This document shows, one piece after another, positions 35,601 through 48,850 of a stretch of DNA of 64,000 nucleotides; position 1 is the stretch's first letter; each line of letters begins with the position of its first letter. The position numbers and the translations under genes are program-made. The DNA is from Epiperipatus broadwayi (Eukaryota; Onychophora; Udeonychophora; Euonychophora; Peripatidae), in contig JAQFVV010006642.1 in the NCBI GenBank assembly GCA_028023455.1, forward strand, positions 246,001-310,000, read 5' to 3'. Under the pieces are notes generated by a model. That model saw only the letters and a list, made by a program, of their open reading frames with translations, did not search any database and was not told the origin of the DNA.

Positions 35601-35823
35601 AGTCACTGCAGTATCAGCAATACTCTATAATAAATCAAAGATCAACCTAAAAAAATTAATTTCTATAGTCTTTTCTTTATATATATGCTATTCAATATTT
35701 TAAAATAATAACCATATTCTTTTCTTTAACGTTTTTATAAGTAAGAAAAAAGTTTGATCATAGTAGAATCTATAATTTTTAAATTTTTTTGCAAAAACAT
35801 TTTTTAACAAATAGTATTTTTAA

Positions 35824-35930
35824 TGACTAGTAATAATCATTATTGTATTTATCTGAAATGGATGGCGTCAAAGTTGTGAGTGGAGGAAGTTTGACAATGG
35901 TAAATGAAAATGTAACAATTTATTTTTAAA
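35824..35930 (+). mobile_element. Fragment of the first retrozyme-like family, without ribozyme
   Basis: Close match to 4085-4170 (TAATAATCATTA.GGTATTT, then ATGGCGTCAAAGTTGTGAGT). The copy stops before the hammerhead. Confidence 0.65.
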
Positions 35931-36556
35931 AAATATCCTAATTAATTTTCTGACAGAATAAAAAAAAAAAAAAGTTTTATTTTTTATTTTGGCTCAATGT
36001 CTTTTTCACCCGTTTCGATATGGTGGAAATGAAGGATATACTAAAAGAACACAGAAAAAAACTTGGAAAATATCAGAAAAGTATTAGTTATTATTATAAG
36101 TATCTATACAATAAATAGAAATAATGCATAACATTAGCTGAAATCTATACTAAATATTTTAAATGGCTCATAGCTACATTCTTTAAGCTGCACTTTTCTT
36201 TAAATAAATAAAAAACCTGGATTTTTCAGTTTATTCAAAGGGAAATTTCTCTTGAAATGTATACTGTAATGATTTTATATATATTAAAATTCAAACTCAT
36301 TTAAACAAGGAGTGGGAAACTAAGTAGGCTAAGATCTGAAATTGCAAATACATAAACATGCTTAATATTTTATATATACTTAGAAAGACTATACAATAGT
36401 CATTTTTATTTGCCAAACACTAAAGAGAAACAAGGCATAACTCTATGTGAAATCTATGCAAATATTTTCGACGTCTCATAACTATATTTCTTCAACACCC
36501 TGTGAAGCTGTTGAAAATATGGTATCGCAATCATTCAGTTGTCTTTTAGCCATTAC
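35931..36556. other. Non-coding stretch downstream of the DUF229 gene
   Basis: AT-rich, no ORF of note. Probably contains the end of the DUF229 transcript. Confidence 0.4.
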
Positions 36557-36562
36557 TTTATT
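36557..36562 (-). terminator. Possible polyadenylation signal of the DUF229 gene
   Basis: AATAAA on the minus strand, six bases after the stop codon. In DNA this AT-rich such hexamers are common, so the support is weak. Confidence 0.3.
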
Positions 36563-36568
36563 AAATTT

Positions 36569-38548
36569 TTACCAGATGTTGAGAATGCAATAGCAGTACT
36601 TTTTGAGAAAATGATTGCTCATGCAATAAGACTGATTTCCATATTTATTGATGCGACTGATGTCACCCATCATTTTAAACTTTTTAGTACGCTCATAGTA
36701 TCTGATGGTTGCCTCAAATTTAGCAAAGTTAGGTTCTGTAATAAAGGTAACAGTGATATCTTTACTGGAAAGAACTCTGTCTGTGTAATGTACATTTTCA
36801 TTTTGCCCATAACCCAACAAGGAATTATATGATAAGACCTTAGTGTTTACTTCATTAAACCAAGCATCAAGAGTTTTAAGTAATGATAGTTTTTCACACA
36901 AATCTCTGTAAGGTTCAGTTAAATCATTGATATGATTAATAGCAAAATATGTGGCTCTGACAGCTACCCTATTAGAGAGTGACATTTGGATTTTCTCCTG
37001 ACACGTACACCAATGAGGCAAAATAGTAGCATCTTTGCAAGTCCGAGTTTTTGGAATGACATCAAACAAGCTAATAGATCTTTGAAATATAGAACCATAT
37101 TTTGGTTGTTTTAAAGGCAAATAAAGCAAATCTTTCAATGTAGCATATATATCAAAGGGTGTTGTTAACTGTTTAGAATTTCTTTTAAATATCTTCATTA
37201 AAAGTGGATATCTTTTGTAAAACCAAGAAGGAAAGACAATGTAAGCCATAGGGAGTCTTTCCTCTAGTTTGCCAAAATAGCTTTCCCTATAGTCTCCGAA
37301 ACGAATTCCATGATCACTCATAAAAAATAAAACAGTATTATTTAAAAATTTATTCTTTTTGAGTTTTTTTAAGAAATTTAAGTAACTTTTTTCTCCAAAC
37401 TTGGAATTGGGTTGAAAATCGTGGGTTAAAGATGTAATAAACGAGAAGGCAAAATATAAATCATTTTTAAACAATTTAGCAAAATCATAAACATAGTCTA
37501 GAATTACATCAGTGTGCATTTTATTTCCTGCACAGGGGTAGGGAGAATTCATAAGAACAGAACTGTTATGCAAAGCAAGATAGAAAGGTCTAAGATAATA
37601 GTCTGCTGGAGAATAAAAAAATCCCCGAGTGTCACAATTAAAAAGAGCTGCTTCTGGAAAATCTTCAGCAAATAATGTTCTGTATCCTTTCTGATTATAC
37701 TCCTTCCAAATGAAAGGAAATTTATCAAAAGGTAAGGTATCATTCCAATCTAACTCTGCCACATACTTTTCCAACAGTAATGGTACAAGATTGTGAAACG
37801 TGTTATCTCCGACCTTATTGTAACCTTTTAGTTCAATGGCTTTCATATTTTGTACAAGGTACTTATGTGTTTTGGGACAGGTCCGTAAAAAATTCAGTCT
37901 TGACACAGAATCAATTCCAACAAACATAATGCTTGTTAGGTCACTACTCTTAGCTGAAAGATTATCAAGATGTTGTTTTTTAAGTTCCTCACATTTTTTC
38001 TCAACTAAAGGCTTCTTTTTAATAAGAGCGAATAGTTCTTCATAGAGTATTTCAGTTTCATAGTAACATTCAATTTTGACAAATTCATCTTGAGCCACTA
38101 TATAATTTTTAAAGATAACTTCTTTACCATACTTAAATTCATCATCTGTATGACCTTCTCCATCTCGAAAAATTGGAACATATAAACAATGGTCCAGAGT
38201 CGTTCCATAATAATGGAGAGCTTTAAAATTAACGATGAATGTGTTGTTTTGCAGAATAACTAAAGATGGAGTTTTAGAACAGTCAAAAGTAAATGCTCCA
38301 TCTAATAGTTTCACTATGGCTGGATCCGTAGGATCAAAATCTTGAATCTTACAGCCTTGGGTATGAATAGCATAACCAGGTTTGTTTTCCACTAAATCTA
38401 AGTTTATCTCAGTTTGAATCCTTTGGATATTTACTATCTCATTTGTGTTAAAAAACAAGTTTAAAATAAAGATGGAAAAGTAAATGAACATACAAGGCAG
38501 TAGTATTATTAGATAGTATCTACTTTTCCTGATGCGACGGAACCTCAT
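36569..38548 (-). CDS. DUF229 family type II membrane ecto-enzyme (alkaline-phosphatase-like fold)
   Basis: 659 residues in one open exon. A basic N-terminus (RFRRIRKSR) and a hydrophobic segment at 11-33 make it a likely type II membrane protein with an outward-facing C-terminal domain. Landmarks of the DUF229 family, which has an alkaline-phosphatase/sulfatase-like fold: GIDSVSR at 211-217, KGYNKVGDNT at 241-250 (T250 a candidate nucleophile), FAEDFPE at 293-299, LTHDF at 374-378, SDHGIRFG at 411-418, EERLPMA at 429-435 and LPHWCTC at 510-516. D213, D412 and H413 are likely metal ligands. The substrate is unknown. A good splice acceptor lies five bases before the ATG, so the 5' UTR is probably split. 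A dead paralogue lies at 55448-57364 on the same strand. Family from motif recognition; catalytic roles by analogy. Confidence 0.9.
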   Translation of the reverse strand: MRFRRIRKSRYYLIILLPCMFIYFSIFILNLFFNTNEIVNIQRIQTEINLDLVENKPGYAIHTQGCKIQDFDPTDPAIVKLLDGAFTFDCSKTPSLVILQNNTFIVNFKALHYYGTTLDHCLYVPIFRDGEGHTDDEFKYGKEVIFKNYIVAQDEFVKIECYYETEILYEELFALIKKKPLVEKKCEELKKQHLDNLSAKSSDLTSIMFVGIDSVSRLNFLRTCPKTHKYLVQNMKAIELKGYNKVGDNTFHNLVPLLLEKYVAELDWNDTLPFDKFPFIWKEYNQKGYRTLFAEDFPEAALFNCDTRGFFYSPADYYLRPFYLALHNSSVLMNSPYPCAGNKMHTDVILDYVYDFAKLFKNDLYFAFSFITSLTHDFQPNSKFGEKSYLNFLKKLKKNKFLNNTVLFFMSDHGIRFGDYRESYFGKLEERLPMAYIVFPSWFYKRYPLLMKIFKRNSKQLTTPFDIYATLKDLLYLPLKQPKYGSIFQRSISLFDVIPKTRTCKDATILPHWCTCQEKIQMSLSNRVAVRATYFAINHINDLTEPYRDLCEKLSLLKTLDAWFNEVNTKVLSYNSLLGYGQNENVHYTDRVLSSKDITVTFITEPNFAKFEATIRYYERTKKFKMMGDISRINKYGNQSYCMSNHFLKKYCYCILNIW

Positions 38549-38572
38549 GATTTCTGAAAGAAAAAAAAGTTA
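38549..38572 (-). promoter_or_regulatory. Splice acceptor upstream of the DUF229 start codon
   Basis: Minus strand reads a T-rich tract then CTTTCAG, followed by AAATC and the ATG. The intron would end at 38554. This places the whole coding region in one exon with at least one upstream 5' UTR exon, which I cannot locate. Confidence 0.6.
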
Positions 38573-40564
38573 TTAAGTATATATAATGGGATATATAAAT
38601 GAATATGGAACAATTTTATCATTTCTACATTGTAATAGAAAATGAACATAGTAGATGAATTGGGCGCGAATATTTGTTTAATCTTTAGTGCAATAAATAC
38701 TTTTATAGCTGTAAAGAAAACTGATGGGAAATAATGATAATAAAAAAGAATTTCTACAGTGGTGCTAATAATAATAGTACTTGGATAATAATGGAATAAA
38801 AGTAACTTAATATAAGAAAGATTCTCAGATTTAAAAAAATCCCAAAAAAATAAATGACGATGTATATATAAAAAACAATTTTGGGAATTTAATTAAAATG
38901 TTTAACAGAATAAAAGTAAAAGGGTTTGATTACAGCCTTATAAGTTACAATGTTATTATAAAAGATAGGGCTAACTGTAGTATTATCCTAGATGGCAAAG
39001 TCTTGAATTCAAGATTCAAACCTACTTTGATGCTCAAAATTAATATGAACTCCTTAGCAGTAAAGACATTTGGTTACGTTTTAGACTTGTGTGTTTTTGT
39101 GCAATGATATAGGTAGAAGACTCTGAAAGTCAAGGTTTTTGAATCATGTCCTTCTCTATGACATCCAATACTCAAACATCGTATGGTCTTCCAAGCATCA
39201 AACCATTTGATTTACTTTGCCTTGTGAGGTTCAGTAGAATGTTAGATTGGTAGAGTTAAATGTTAAAAGCTCTTGGGTCATGATTCCTGTTCTGTCATTC
39301 CCATTTCATATGTCATATGATCTCCCCAAGCATATCAACTATCTGATTATTTTATTGGAACTTCCATGACATTAACCAAAATAATTTAAAAAAAATTACT
39401 TATTCTAAAAACCTTCTTTTTTGTCGAACATTTTTGAAACAATATCTGAATAAGTGTTTACTAACATTGGAAACCTTGTGATGTTTTAGATCAACAGTTT
39501 GTGTCAAAAGAGAAATAAAACTATCTGATACTTTTTTAAAAACACATATAAAAATTTGAAAAATTATTATAAATAATTTTAAAATATTAAAGAGTTGTTT
39601 AATTTTTAAAAATGATGGAATTACATATTAACAAAACTTAAAATAAATCGACAACACAAATACAACTAACAATAAAATTATGAAGTTATTTACATTTCAC
39701 TAGTCTAGGCCTATCAACATGAGCTAAGTAGAAAAGTAAAAAAAAAAACCACAAAATACAAATTAAAAGCATTGTCATTGTGTAAACTTTTTATAACAAA
39801 GGATATTACTTATAAATACAGCATTAAAACAGAGAGTACATCGGATTTAATTATTACGTGGTGCTCAGTTATTGTATTAATAAACTAAATAACATTTTAT
39901 GAAATGATATATTATTAGCTAGTAAACTATGCAAGACTATTCTTCACTCTGATACATATTCTATCTGTAGATTATGGAGACTATTTTTATTTTGTCACAC
40001 ACTAGTATATTACTTTTACTCCAAAAGATGTAATAAGTAACTAAAACAATATGGCAGATTGCTATGTTCATTAATATCCAAAATTATTTATATTTCTGTT
40101 GGTCCAGAAATTTCATTCAGTTAATCTTAGCCAATTTTTTAAAAGAAAAAAACAAGTAATAGTTTCATTAAGTTAATCTATGAAGTCATTAATGTTCATA
40201 TAAGTTCATATAGTTACAGAAATTCCATTCAATTAATCCTAAGTTTTTTTTAAAAAAAAATCATACAACAGTTCCATAAGTTAATGCCTAAAGTTTTGTC
40301 TGTTATTCATTTTGTATCTAAGATCATCAATTTTTGGAAAACTTGTGGTGATATGCATTTCATTGAATTGTGGGTATATACATGTCTATATTTATATTAC
40401 GGATTTATTAGTAGTTTTTATGTGAGAATATCAATTTCCTCTATTAATTGCAACAATATTTATGAAAATTGTATGATTTTACTAATATCTTTGTTGCTAT
40501 ATAGTTATTTCTACTTTGGTATAGATGCTTTGCTTATATAAGTTTTGTTTATATATATATATAT
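38573..40564. other. AT-rich non-coding stretch with possible old SINE pieces
   Basis: No supported gene. Patches near 38960-39060 and 39150-39310 have tRNA-SINE-like wording (AAGTCTTGAATTCAAGATTCAAAC) but are too decayed to delimit. Confidence 0.35.
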
Positions 40565-41282
40565 TGTACCATTCACGGTCTATTTTCACGTTCATGGTTG
40601 GATTTAGGCCTTCTTTTATGCACTAGAAAGTGCAAGTTAATTAAGCTATGAAAAAGAAAAATCTTCACTTCATATAGGAGTTTAGATATCTGAAGAACAT
40701 AGCTATATTTCCTGATTAACTGGCCTAATAATTATTACAATTTAATTGCCAGCGCGCGAATCAGTTTTTTATTTAATTTATTTAGAACATGGCATCATAA
40801 TTCTCTACAAGAATTCATAGATTGGGAATTACGTTTTCTTGTCATTTTAAAACTTTTAAATATAAATCTTTTACGGACTTAGCTAAGCAAGCATATTGGC
40901 AAAGGTAACTTATACGCAATTAACTAACAATAAATCTAATAAACCAGCATTGATAACGCACAATGAAAAATTAATATTAAAGACAAATATTTTATTCTAA
41001 CAAATTAAAATATTTAAGAGATAAATTATTAAATAAAATTGGAAAGCACATACACGCAATCCAGATAATATTAATCAAATAATTAAAGTTCTTGTTACAA
41101 ATTCTAAAGCTTCCTTAAATAATAAAAATAGTGAATGTCTATATTGGTATTAGAAGCTTCATATTTAAAGTTAATGTCTCTATCAGTATTATAAGCTTAT
41201 AATTAATGTTAGTTTTGCAAACATTTTTAATCACAATTTAGGATATGAATAATCTTACTGGTAAATACAAATTAGAGTAGCA
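40565..41282. mobile_element. Possible solo LTR in a (TA)n tract
   Basis: 718 bp beginning TGTACCATTC and ending GAGTAGCA, flanked on both sides by (TA)n as the other LTR insertions are. No second copy exists in the window and no primer site, so the call rests on TG..CA ends and target type alone. Confidence 0.25.
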
Positions 41283-42840
41283 TATATATATATATATTTG
41301 GGATGAATGAGATCATAGCTATTGGTTTTAAACTGTTCTTAGTCTCTCCTAAGCCTAGACCTGAAAACTTTTTGTAGTGAGCTCTATGATGAAAAGTGTC
41401 CAAAAATGCTCCAGTTTCTCTCCCACATGATGATTTACTTCAGCATAAGAGTAGTAGTAGTCCTGCATATGAGTAGTCCAAGATAAGACATTTTGTCTAT
41501 CTCGGACCCAACGGAAACAGCAAGCTAAGAAAAAAACACAAGACTTTGATTGCTATTATTTTCCTTCTTTTATATTTGTAATCAGTTTTTAGATGTCTGT
41601 GCATATATTATCTTTTGTTTTTTTAAATCAGAATACAAGATAGTAATCTTGCATGTTCATTTTGTATTTTTAACTACAAAGTTTCTTTTTTATAAATTAT
41701 TTCAGCCATCTTTAATTATAGTTAAAGAGGTTTTTTCTAATTGTAATCTTTTACATTTGGAATTTCTTTTTGTTTATCTGGATTAGTAATCAGCATATCT
41801 TTTTATTCCCCCCAATTTTAACTTTTATTTTTTTAATTAAATAAATAATTCGAAACAAAAATACCTTTCACTGTATATTATCTAAAAAAATAAATCATAC
41901 TAACTAAAAAAAAACTAAATTGCATCTTTTAAATGATCATTAATTTTTACTTTTTTTAAAGCTTTTTTTGGATATTACCAACTGCCAATATATTTGAACT
42001 ATACATATCTAAAATGGTTCAATATCCCTGGGCTAAATAATCAAGAATAAAATATGGGATTGAACCTATTTTATTCTGTGAGAGAGAGAGAGAGAGATTA
42101 TTATTGATAGATATCTGTTGAGAATCATATTATTGAGATTCATATTCTTCAATGAAATCAATCAGCAGCAGTGAGAAAAGTCAATGAGCTGCTAATAGCC
42201 CAGCACAATGAAACCATTGTACTATCGTGCCATGAAAGAGATGAGTGGTTAGATTGAACGCTGAGTTCGTCCATTTTCTTCTGCTCGTCTCCTGTGTACC
42301 ATTAGCCAAATGCCAAAGTAGTTTACTCTGACTCACCATCTACCAATAATTATACCCGCTATGCAAAATTAAGAGAACCAACTCACGCCTAGGACACGGA
42401 ATCAGGAAGCTTCATTTATGTTATACATACGCTTACCAAGAATCTGACTCCGTCCGAAGAAACGATGATCACTCAGATATAAAATCCAAAGACAAGTATT
42501 TAAACCACTTATAAAAATCAGAGATTGTGTTTAAACCGCATATGGAATTCAGAGACTGTCTTAAATCACATATAAGAAACCGTGCTATGCTTAGACCTAG
42601 GTAACTATTAACCATGACGTCATTATTAAAAGTTAAAATTCTAATACTAGTATTAAACTTAAAATCTTCACTTGAATAGAATTCATTTCAGAAGCATGCA
42701 TATTTGTTAAATGTAGAATATCTCTTATGTATTTTATATTTTATTTTTATTTTTTTTATTGTTATTGTCTGTTAATAAATTGATGTATAACATTAGTGTT
42801 GTTTAAGTCTCTCTCTTTCTCCATTTATCTAATTAAATGT
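41283..42840. other. Non-coding stretch
   Basis: A (GA)n run at about 42078-42097. Otherwise nothing recognised. Confidence 0.4.
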
Positions 42841-43080
42841 GTTGCCGGTCTCATGTTTAAGAACTAGCCATGGGTCAAGCGCTTGAAATGTGTTAGTAAT
42901 ATTTCATGGGCTCCAGTGTAAGTATTGAATGGCGCCCTGGATTTAAACTCTTTATAAATAATCCCCATGAGGTGTTTCATGTTTCGGTCACAGCCGGGGA
43001 GTTACCCCGGTCTGGAAAGATGACCGTCAGTTTAATATTTTATTAAATCTCTGTCTGACCGGGGTATGATTGGTATGTAA
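42841..43080. other. GC-richer patch with LTR-end-like feature
   Basis: TGGCGCCCTGG at 42930-42940 resembles a retrotransposon primer-binding site, with AATAAA and a T/C-rich run upstream. It may be the inner edge of a decayed LTR element. No partner LTR seen. Confidence 0.25.
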
Positions 43081-43759
43081 ATATTACTCATATTTACTCC
43101 TCTGCTTGAATAAAAGGGTCTTTAAAGTCATATTAAAGATTGATATGTTTTAAAATATAATTCAATAATTAATTAGTTATTAGACTTGGAATAAATAGTA
43201 GTATAAAATAATTATTTTTTTATGTATAAAGTTTAAATTCCTATTAGAGTATATTAATATAAACTAGAAGTTTTTAGACTGACTGAAATGTCAACTCATA
43301 ATTTTGATTACAGTAGCATAAGACGCATCCCATATTTTAGGCATATTTCTAAGTAAAAAAGTGCATCTTATAAGAAGGAAAATACTGTCTTTCATGTAAG
43401 ATTTTACTATATAACCTCTAGTGTTCTATAGAAGGTATAAAAATATGATATAACAGACAATACGGAGATACATGAAGAATCAAAATCGGTGACACTCAAA
43501 GTAATTAAAATTATAATATGCAACAGAATTAAGAAAATTGTACTACTTTGAAATACGAATTAAGAAGTAAAATTTGAGGCAGTTTTGCTTTGACATTATG
43601 GAATCAAAATTGACAAATAAGAGGGCAGGTGCTCATATATCTTGACATTATTAATTAATATAAAATAAAAGTTTGACATCAAATAGTTAAACTTTTGAAT
43701 ACATTCTAATGTAAATAATAGCACACAAGTGTATTGAATGGTATCTTCTCTTCAGGTAT
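43081..43759. other. AT-rich non-coding stretch
   Basis: Nothing recognised. Confidence 0.4.
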
Positions 43760-43870
43760 TGGTTGTCTGACCAGTGGCAGTAGTAGTATGGGAATCAAAC
43801 CTGGCTCTTTGAATTTGTGAATATTGAATTTAAGATGATGCTTTAGCCAATGTATCCATTCTACCAAAAG
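43760..43870 (-). repeat. tRNA-derived SINE-like fragment
   Basis: On the minus strand an A-box-like GGCTAAAGCATC and a B-box-like GGTTTGATTCCCA (plus 43789-43801) are spaced somewhat wider than in a tRNA. Degenerate. Confidence 0.4.
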
Positions 43871-45426
43871 CAACAGTCAGTAACATTTTTATAAAGTTAT
43901 TTGTGAGGCCCCTCCTGATTTCTCTACTTTTTCATAAAAGCAAAAGTAACAGATGGCTTCAAATAGTATGAAGTAGCATACTGCATTGGTTTATGGATTA
44001 TTTGCCTTTGTCATGTGAGCAGCTTCTTTGAATTGTCTACTTTATACTTTTTTCTCTGTTCAACGTTTTTGACCAAAGCCTTTGTAATAATAATATTAGA
44101 TGGTGGAAATAATCCATTATTTAATTATTACTGAAGCGCTGTCATCACAAAGGCTCAGACAAGCAATTAACAGTTTGTCACTAATGACAATTATCTTCTT
44201 TATTACAGTTTGCTTTTTCCAGAATTTGCTTTAAAGATATTTGGCAATCTACCAAATATTTAAAAAAAGGTGAAAAGTGGAGCCCTCTACATAATACTAT
44301 GATTTTAATAACACTGCACTGATTTGAAACATTAATAGAAAAAATAAGGATTATATGCTAAGGGGCAAAAATGTGAATTCATGTAATTTACATATAAATT
44401 CAGGTGTTTCACATTATTTATTTAGATATGTATTATATAATTAATATAATGCAATAAATAAATACAACTACAGAAAGTAAAACAATTACAGAATTCTCAG
44501 CTCCAGTCATTCTTTGCAACATACTACTACATTTGTTCTATGGTACACATAACATATGAAAAAAATTGACGAATCTTTATGCAGTACTGTGCATTTTAGA
44601 AATTCTCTAAAGCAGCTGAAAAGGAAGTTATTCCTAAAATGTATGTATACTGCAGAGCAACTCCTCAATTTTTTCGATAATATGGAAGCTTAATAAAAAG
44701 TGTATACACGGTGTCTGGCGCTGACATCTCTTCAAATTAATTAGTCTAATTCAAGTCGCATTAATATATTCATTATATATTTAGTTATTGGATTTCTTAA
44801 TTAAGATTTTAAATAAAATGAATGTTGATTCTGCCATGATTATATATCGCCATGTTGAAATAGGAGTCCTAAATATTTATGCTTTAATACCAGGTAAGTT
44901 ATTGAGTTAATGTAAGACAAATGTCTGTTGTGTTCCTCATGGATTGTTGGTGATGCTCAAAAGCAAATCACAGAGTACTTTGCCAATTTGTTTTATGTAG
45001 TAACAACATATATTGCGTACTGTGATTGTAACTAAAAACTCTCCACGTTTGTTTTCAAATAATGTTATGCATATTTACTATATATTTTATGATAAATTCT
45101 AAATTCATAAAGAACAGAAATGAGATTGTTTTTTTTTTCTGGTGACAATTTTTATATTCTCAATTTATAATTGTTTTATTTGATTTCATCATCGTACTAA
45201 GTCTTAATGTAATTGACATGAAATTAATTGTTTTTTGTTTATATATATACAAGTGTAACCTCTGATTTTGTTGACTGGTCTCCTTTGAGATCGATATGTA
45301 ATTGTTCTTCCTTTTGTAAATGATTCTTATAGTTTGTGAATAAAATTTCCTATTGAAAGATAATTGTTTTATTTCAATATTTTGTAATGACTTCATCATT
45401 AAAATAGTGTTGTCTTTCTCTCTATA
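43871..45426. other. AT-rich non-coding stretch
   Basis: No gene or clear repeat seen. Confidence 0.4.
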
Positions 45427-47269
<1,843 letters not shown>

Positions 47270-47560
47270 GTTATTAGTAGCATAGTTATTGATACACTGC
47301 AATACAGTATATCTAGTTCACTTGTGGTTCAATTCCCATGACGCACATACAGATTGCTGGATCTCTTTTAGCCACAGTTTCCAGCACACTGTGGCTCCGC
47401 TCTTCTAACCAACGGAGTTCTTTGGCGTCGTTCAGTTGCTGCTCAACACGTTGGCTCCACACTAGAGCGCTGTCCCATCACTTAAGCTTCTTACAGCTAC
47501 TGTCTCAAAAATCTACCAACAATTCACTCGGTAAATTCACTGGAATAATAACCATGTACT
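47270..47560 (+). repeat. GC-richer patch, possible SINE with tRNA-like head
   Basis: GTTATTGATACACTGC (47285-47300) and GGTTCAATTCCC (47327-47338) look like A and B boxes of a tRNA-derived head on the plus strand. About 220 bp of much GC-richer body follow. The reverse strand of the body is open for 54 codons (see findings). SINE is the more economical reading, but an exon fragment cannot be excluded. Confidence 0.4.
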
Positions 47561-47751
47561 TTGCTGCACCCGTTATTTATCCTCCTAATTCAGCCTCCAG
47601 AAATACAGGGTTTTTCCTTGATCGTTATCCGTCTCGTTTTTATCTTTGCGTTTTTAATTAATAAGTTTCAAGAAATATTTGTAATTAGCAAATGTTTCTT
47701 GGCTTTTACCAAACGCTGTTTTCTTATCACAAATATGTAAATATTTGTCAA

Positions 47752-47830
47752 GCGTTGGTGGTCGAGTGGTCAGCACAGCCGCTTTACAAGCAGTTGCCCC
47801 GGGTTAGCGGGTTCGCTTCCCGGCCGATGC
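47752..47830 (+). repeat. tRNA-derived SINE head or class II tRNA pseudogene with A tail
   Basis: A seven-pair acceptor stem (GCGTTGG with CCGATGC, two G-T pairs), a D-arm-like TGGTCGAGTGGTCAG, an anticodon-arm-like hairpin with one mismatch, a long variable region and a B box GGTTCGCTTCCC resemble a Leu/Ser-type tRNA. The anticodon is ambiguous, and T-stem and anticodon-stem mismatches argue against a working tRNA. Thirteen A residues follow at 47842-47854, as in a retroposed copy. Confidence 0.6.
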
Positions 47831-48175
47831 TATGACACATGAAAAAAAAAAAAACGCAAATATTTTCCATTGTTACATTCTACGCAAGTTTAATCATTAA
47901 TTAAACCCTTATCAGTTAGCGATCTAAATATATATATATCTAATATATTTTCCTGAGCACAAACAATTTATTATTGAATTTCTATGTACGTATTTTACAA
48001 ACGCGACATCTAGATGATCTTATTTTCAACTAGCAATTAGCAAGTTGAATTATTACTAATATACTTGATTATTACGAATTTTAAAGCGCATTGAATACAG
48101 GTTAAAGCCTGATTAAAATATTTACTTATGCTTTCTGTGTGCTCAATAAATTAATTACTACTTTTTAAAATCATT

Positions 48176-48205
48176 ATTACTATTATTATTATTATTATTA
48201 TTATT
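48176..48205. repeat. Short (ATT)n microsatellite
   Basis: About nine ATT units. Confidence 0.9.
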
Positions 48206-48529
48206 CAGAGGAAATAAATTCTTGAAGTTTTTTTTAAGTTTTGTTGTCTTTTTTATTTAATAAATTACAATTTGCCAACTGACTACATGGCTCTGGATAA
48301 ACTTAATCAACGAAAATGATTAAAACTTTGTAGCTATAATATGTTTACGAAAAATTGTTGAAGTATGTAAAGAACATGATATGATTTCCCATGTTATGAT
48401 ATGTGTGCTAGTTTTAAGAAATGAAACTGTCTGATGTCCTTCATCTGTTGATTGTCGGATATAAATCTTCCCAGTGGTTGCAAAAACGATAAATAACAAT
48501 TGGTCTGTCTGTATGATGTGTTTTAATTA

Positions 48530-48850
48530 TTAAAACAGGCAAAACTCTCCATACAGTAATGCCACTCACTGGAAGTCAGAGTAATCAATGGATGTCAGAA
48601 GGCTTGTGCATAAAATCCCTATCTATCCCCAGACTAGTTTCTAGCTTCTGACTTTCTTCAATTAGGAGCCTTGGATCTGAGAGCACTGCATCTAGATCTT
48701 AGGATCTAATGCAATTCTCCAGAAGTCACCTTTTATACTTAGCTACAAAACTATGAGAATAAAATTGAAAACACAATATTTTCAATCCAAGATCATTAGC
48801 TTACATAGTCATATAGGTCTGAAATGGTGATTATGTGATGTTTAATTATT
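48530..48850 (-). repeat. Unnamed dispersed repeat, further copy
   Basis: Inverted relative to 6290-6640 and close to 34985-35290: shares AGTAATGCCA, GGCTTGTGCATAA, GACTAGTTTCTAGCTT, GGATCTGAGAGCACT and, further right, a TTTTCAATCCAAG block. Confidence 0.65.

Noticed and set aside
36539-36832. 97-codon plus-strand frame
   Set aside because: Antisense shadow of the 3' end of the DUF229 gene.
47752-47830. Functional tRNA gene
   Set aside because: Mismatches in anticodon and T stems, an ambiguous anticodon and a directly following A tail favour a retroposed copy or SINE head.
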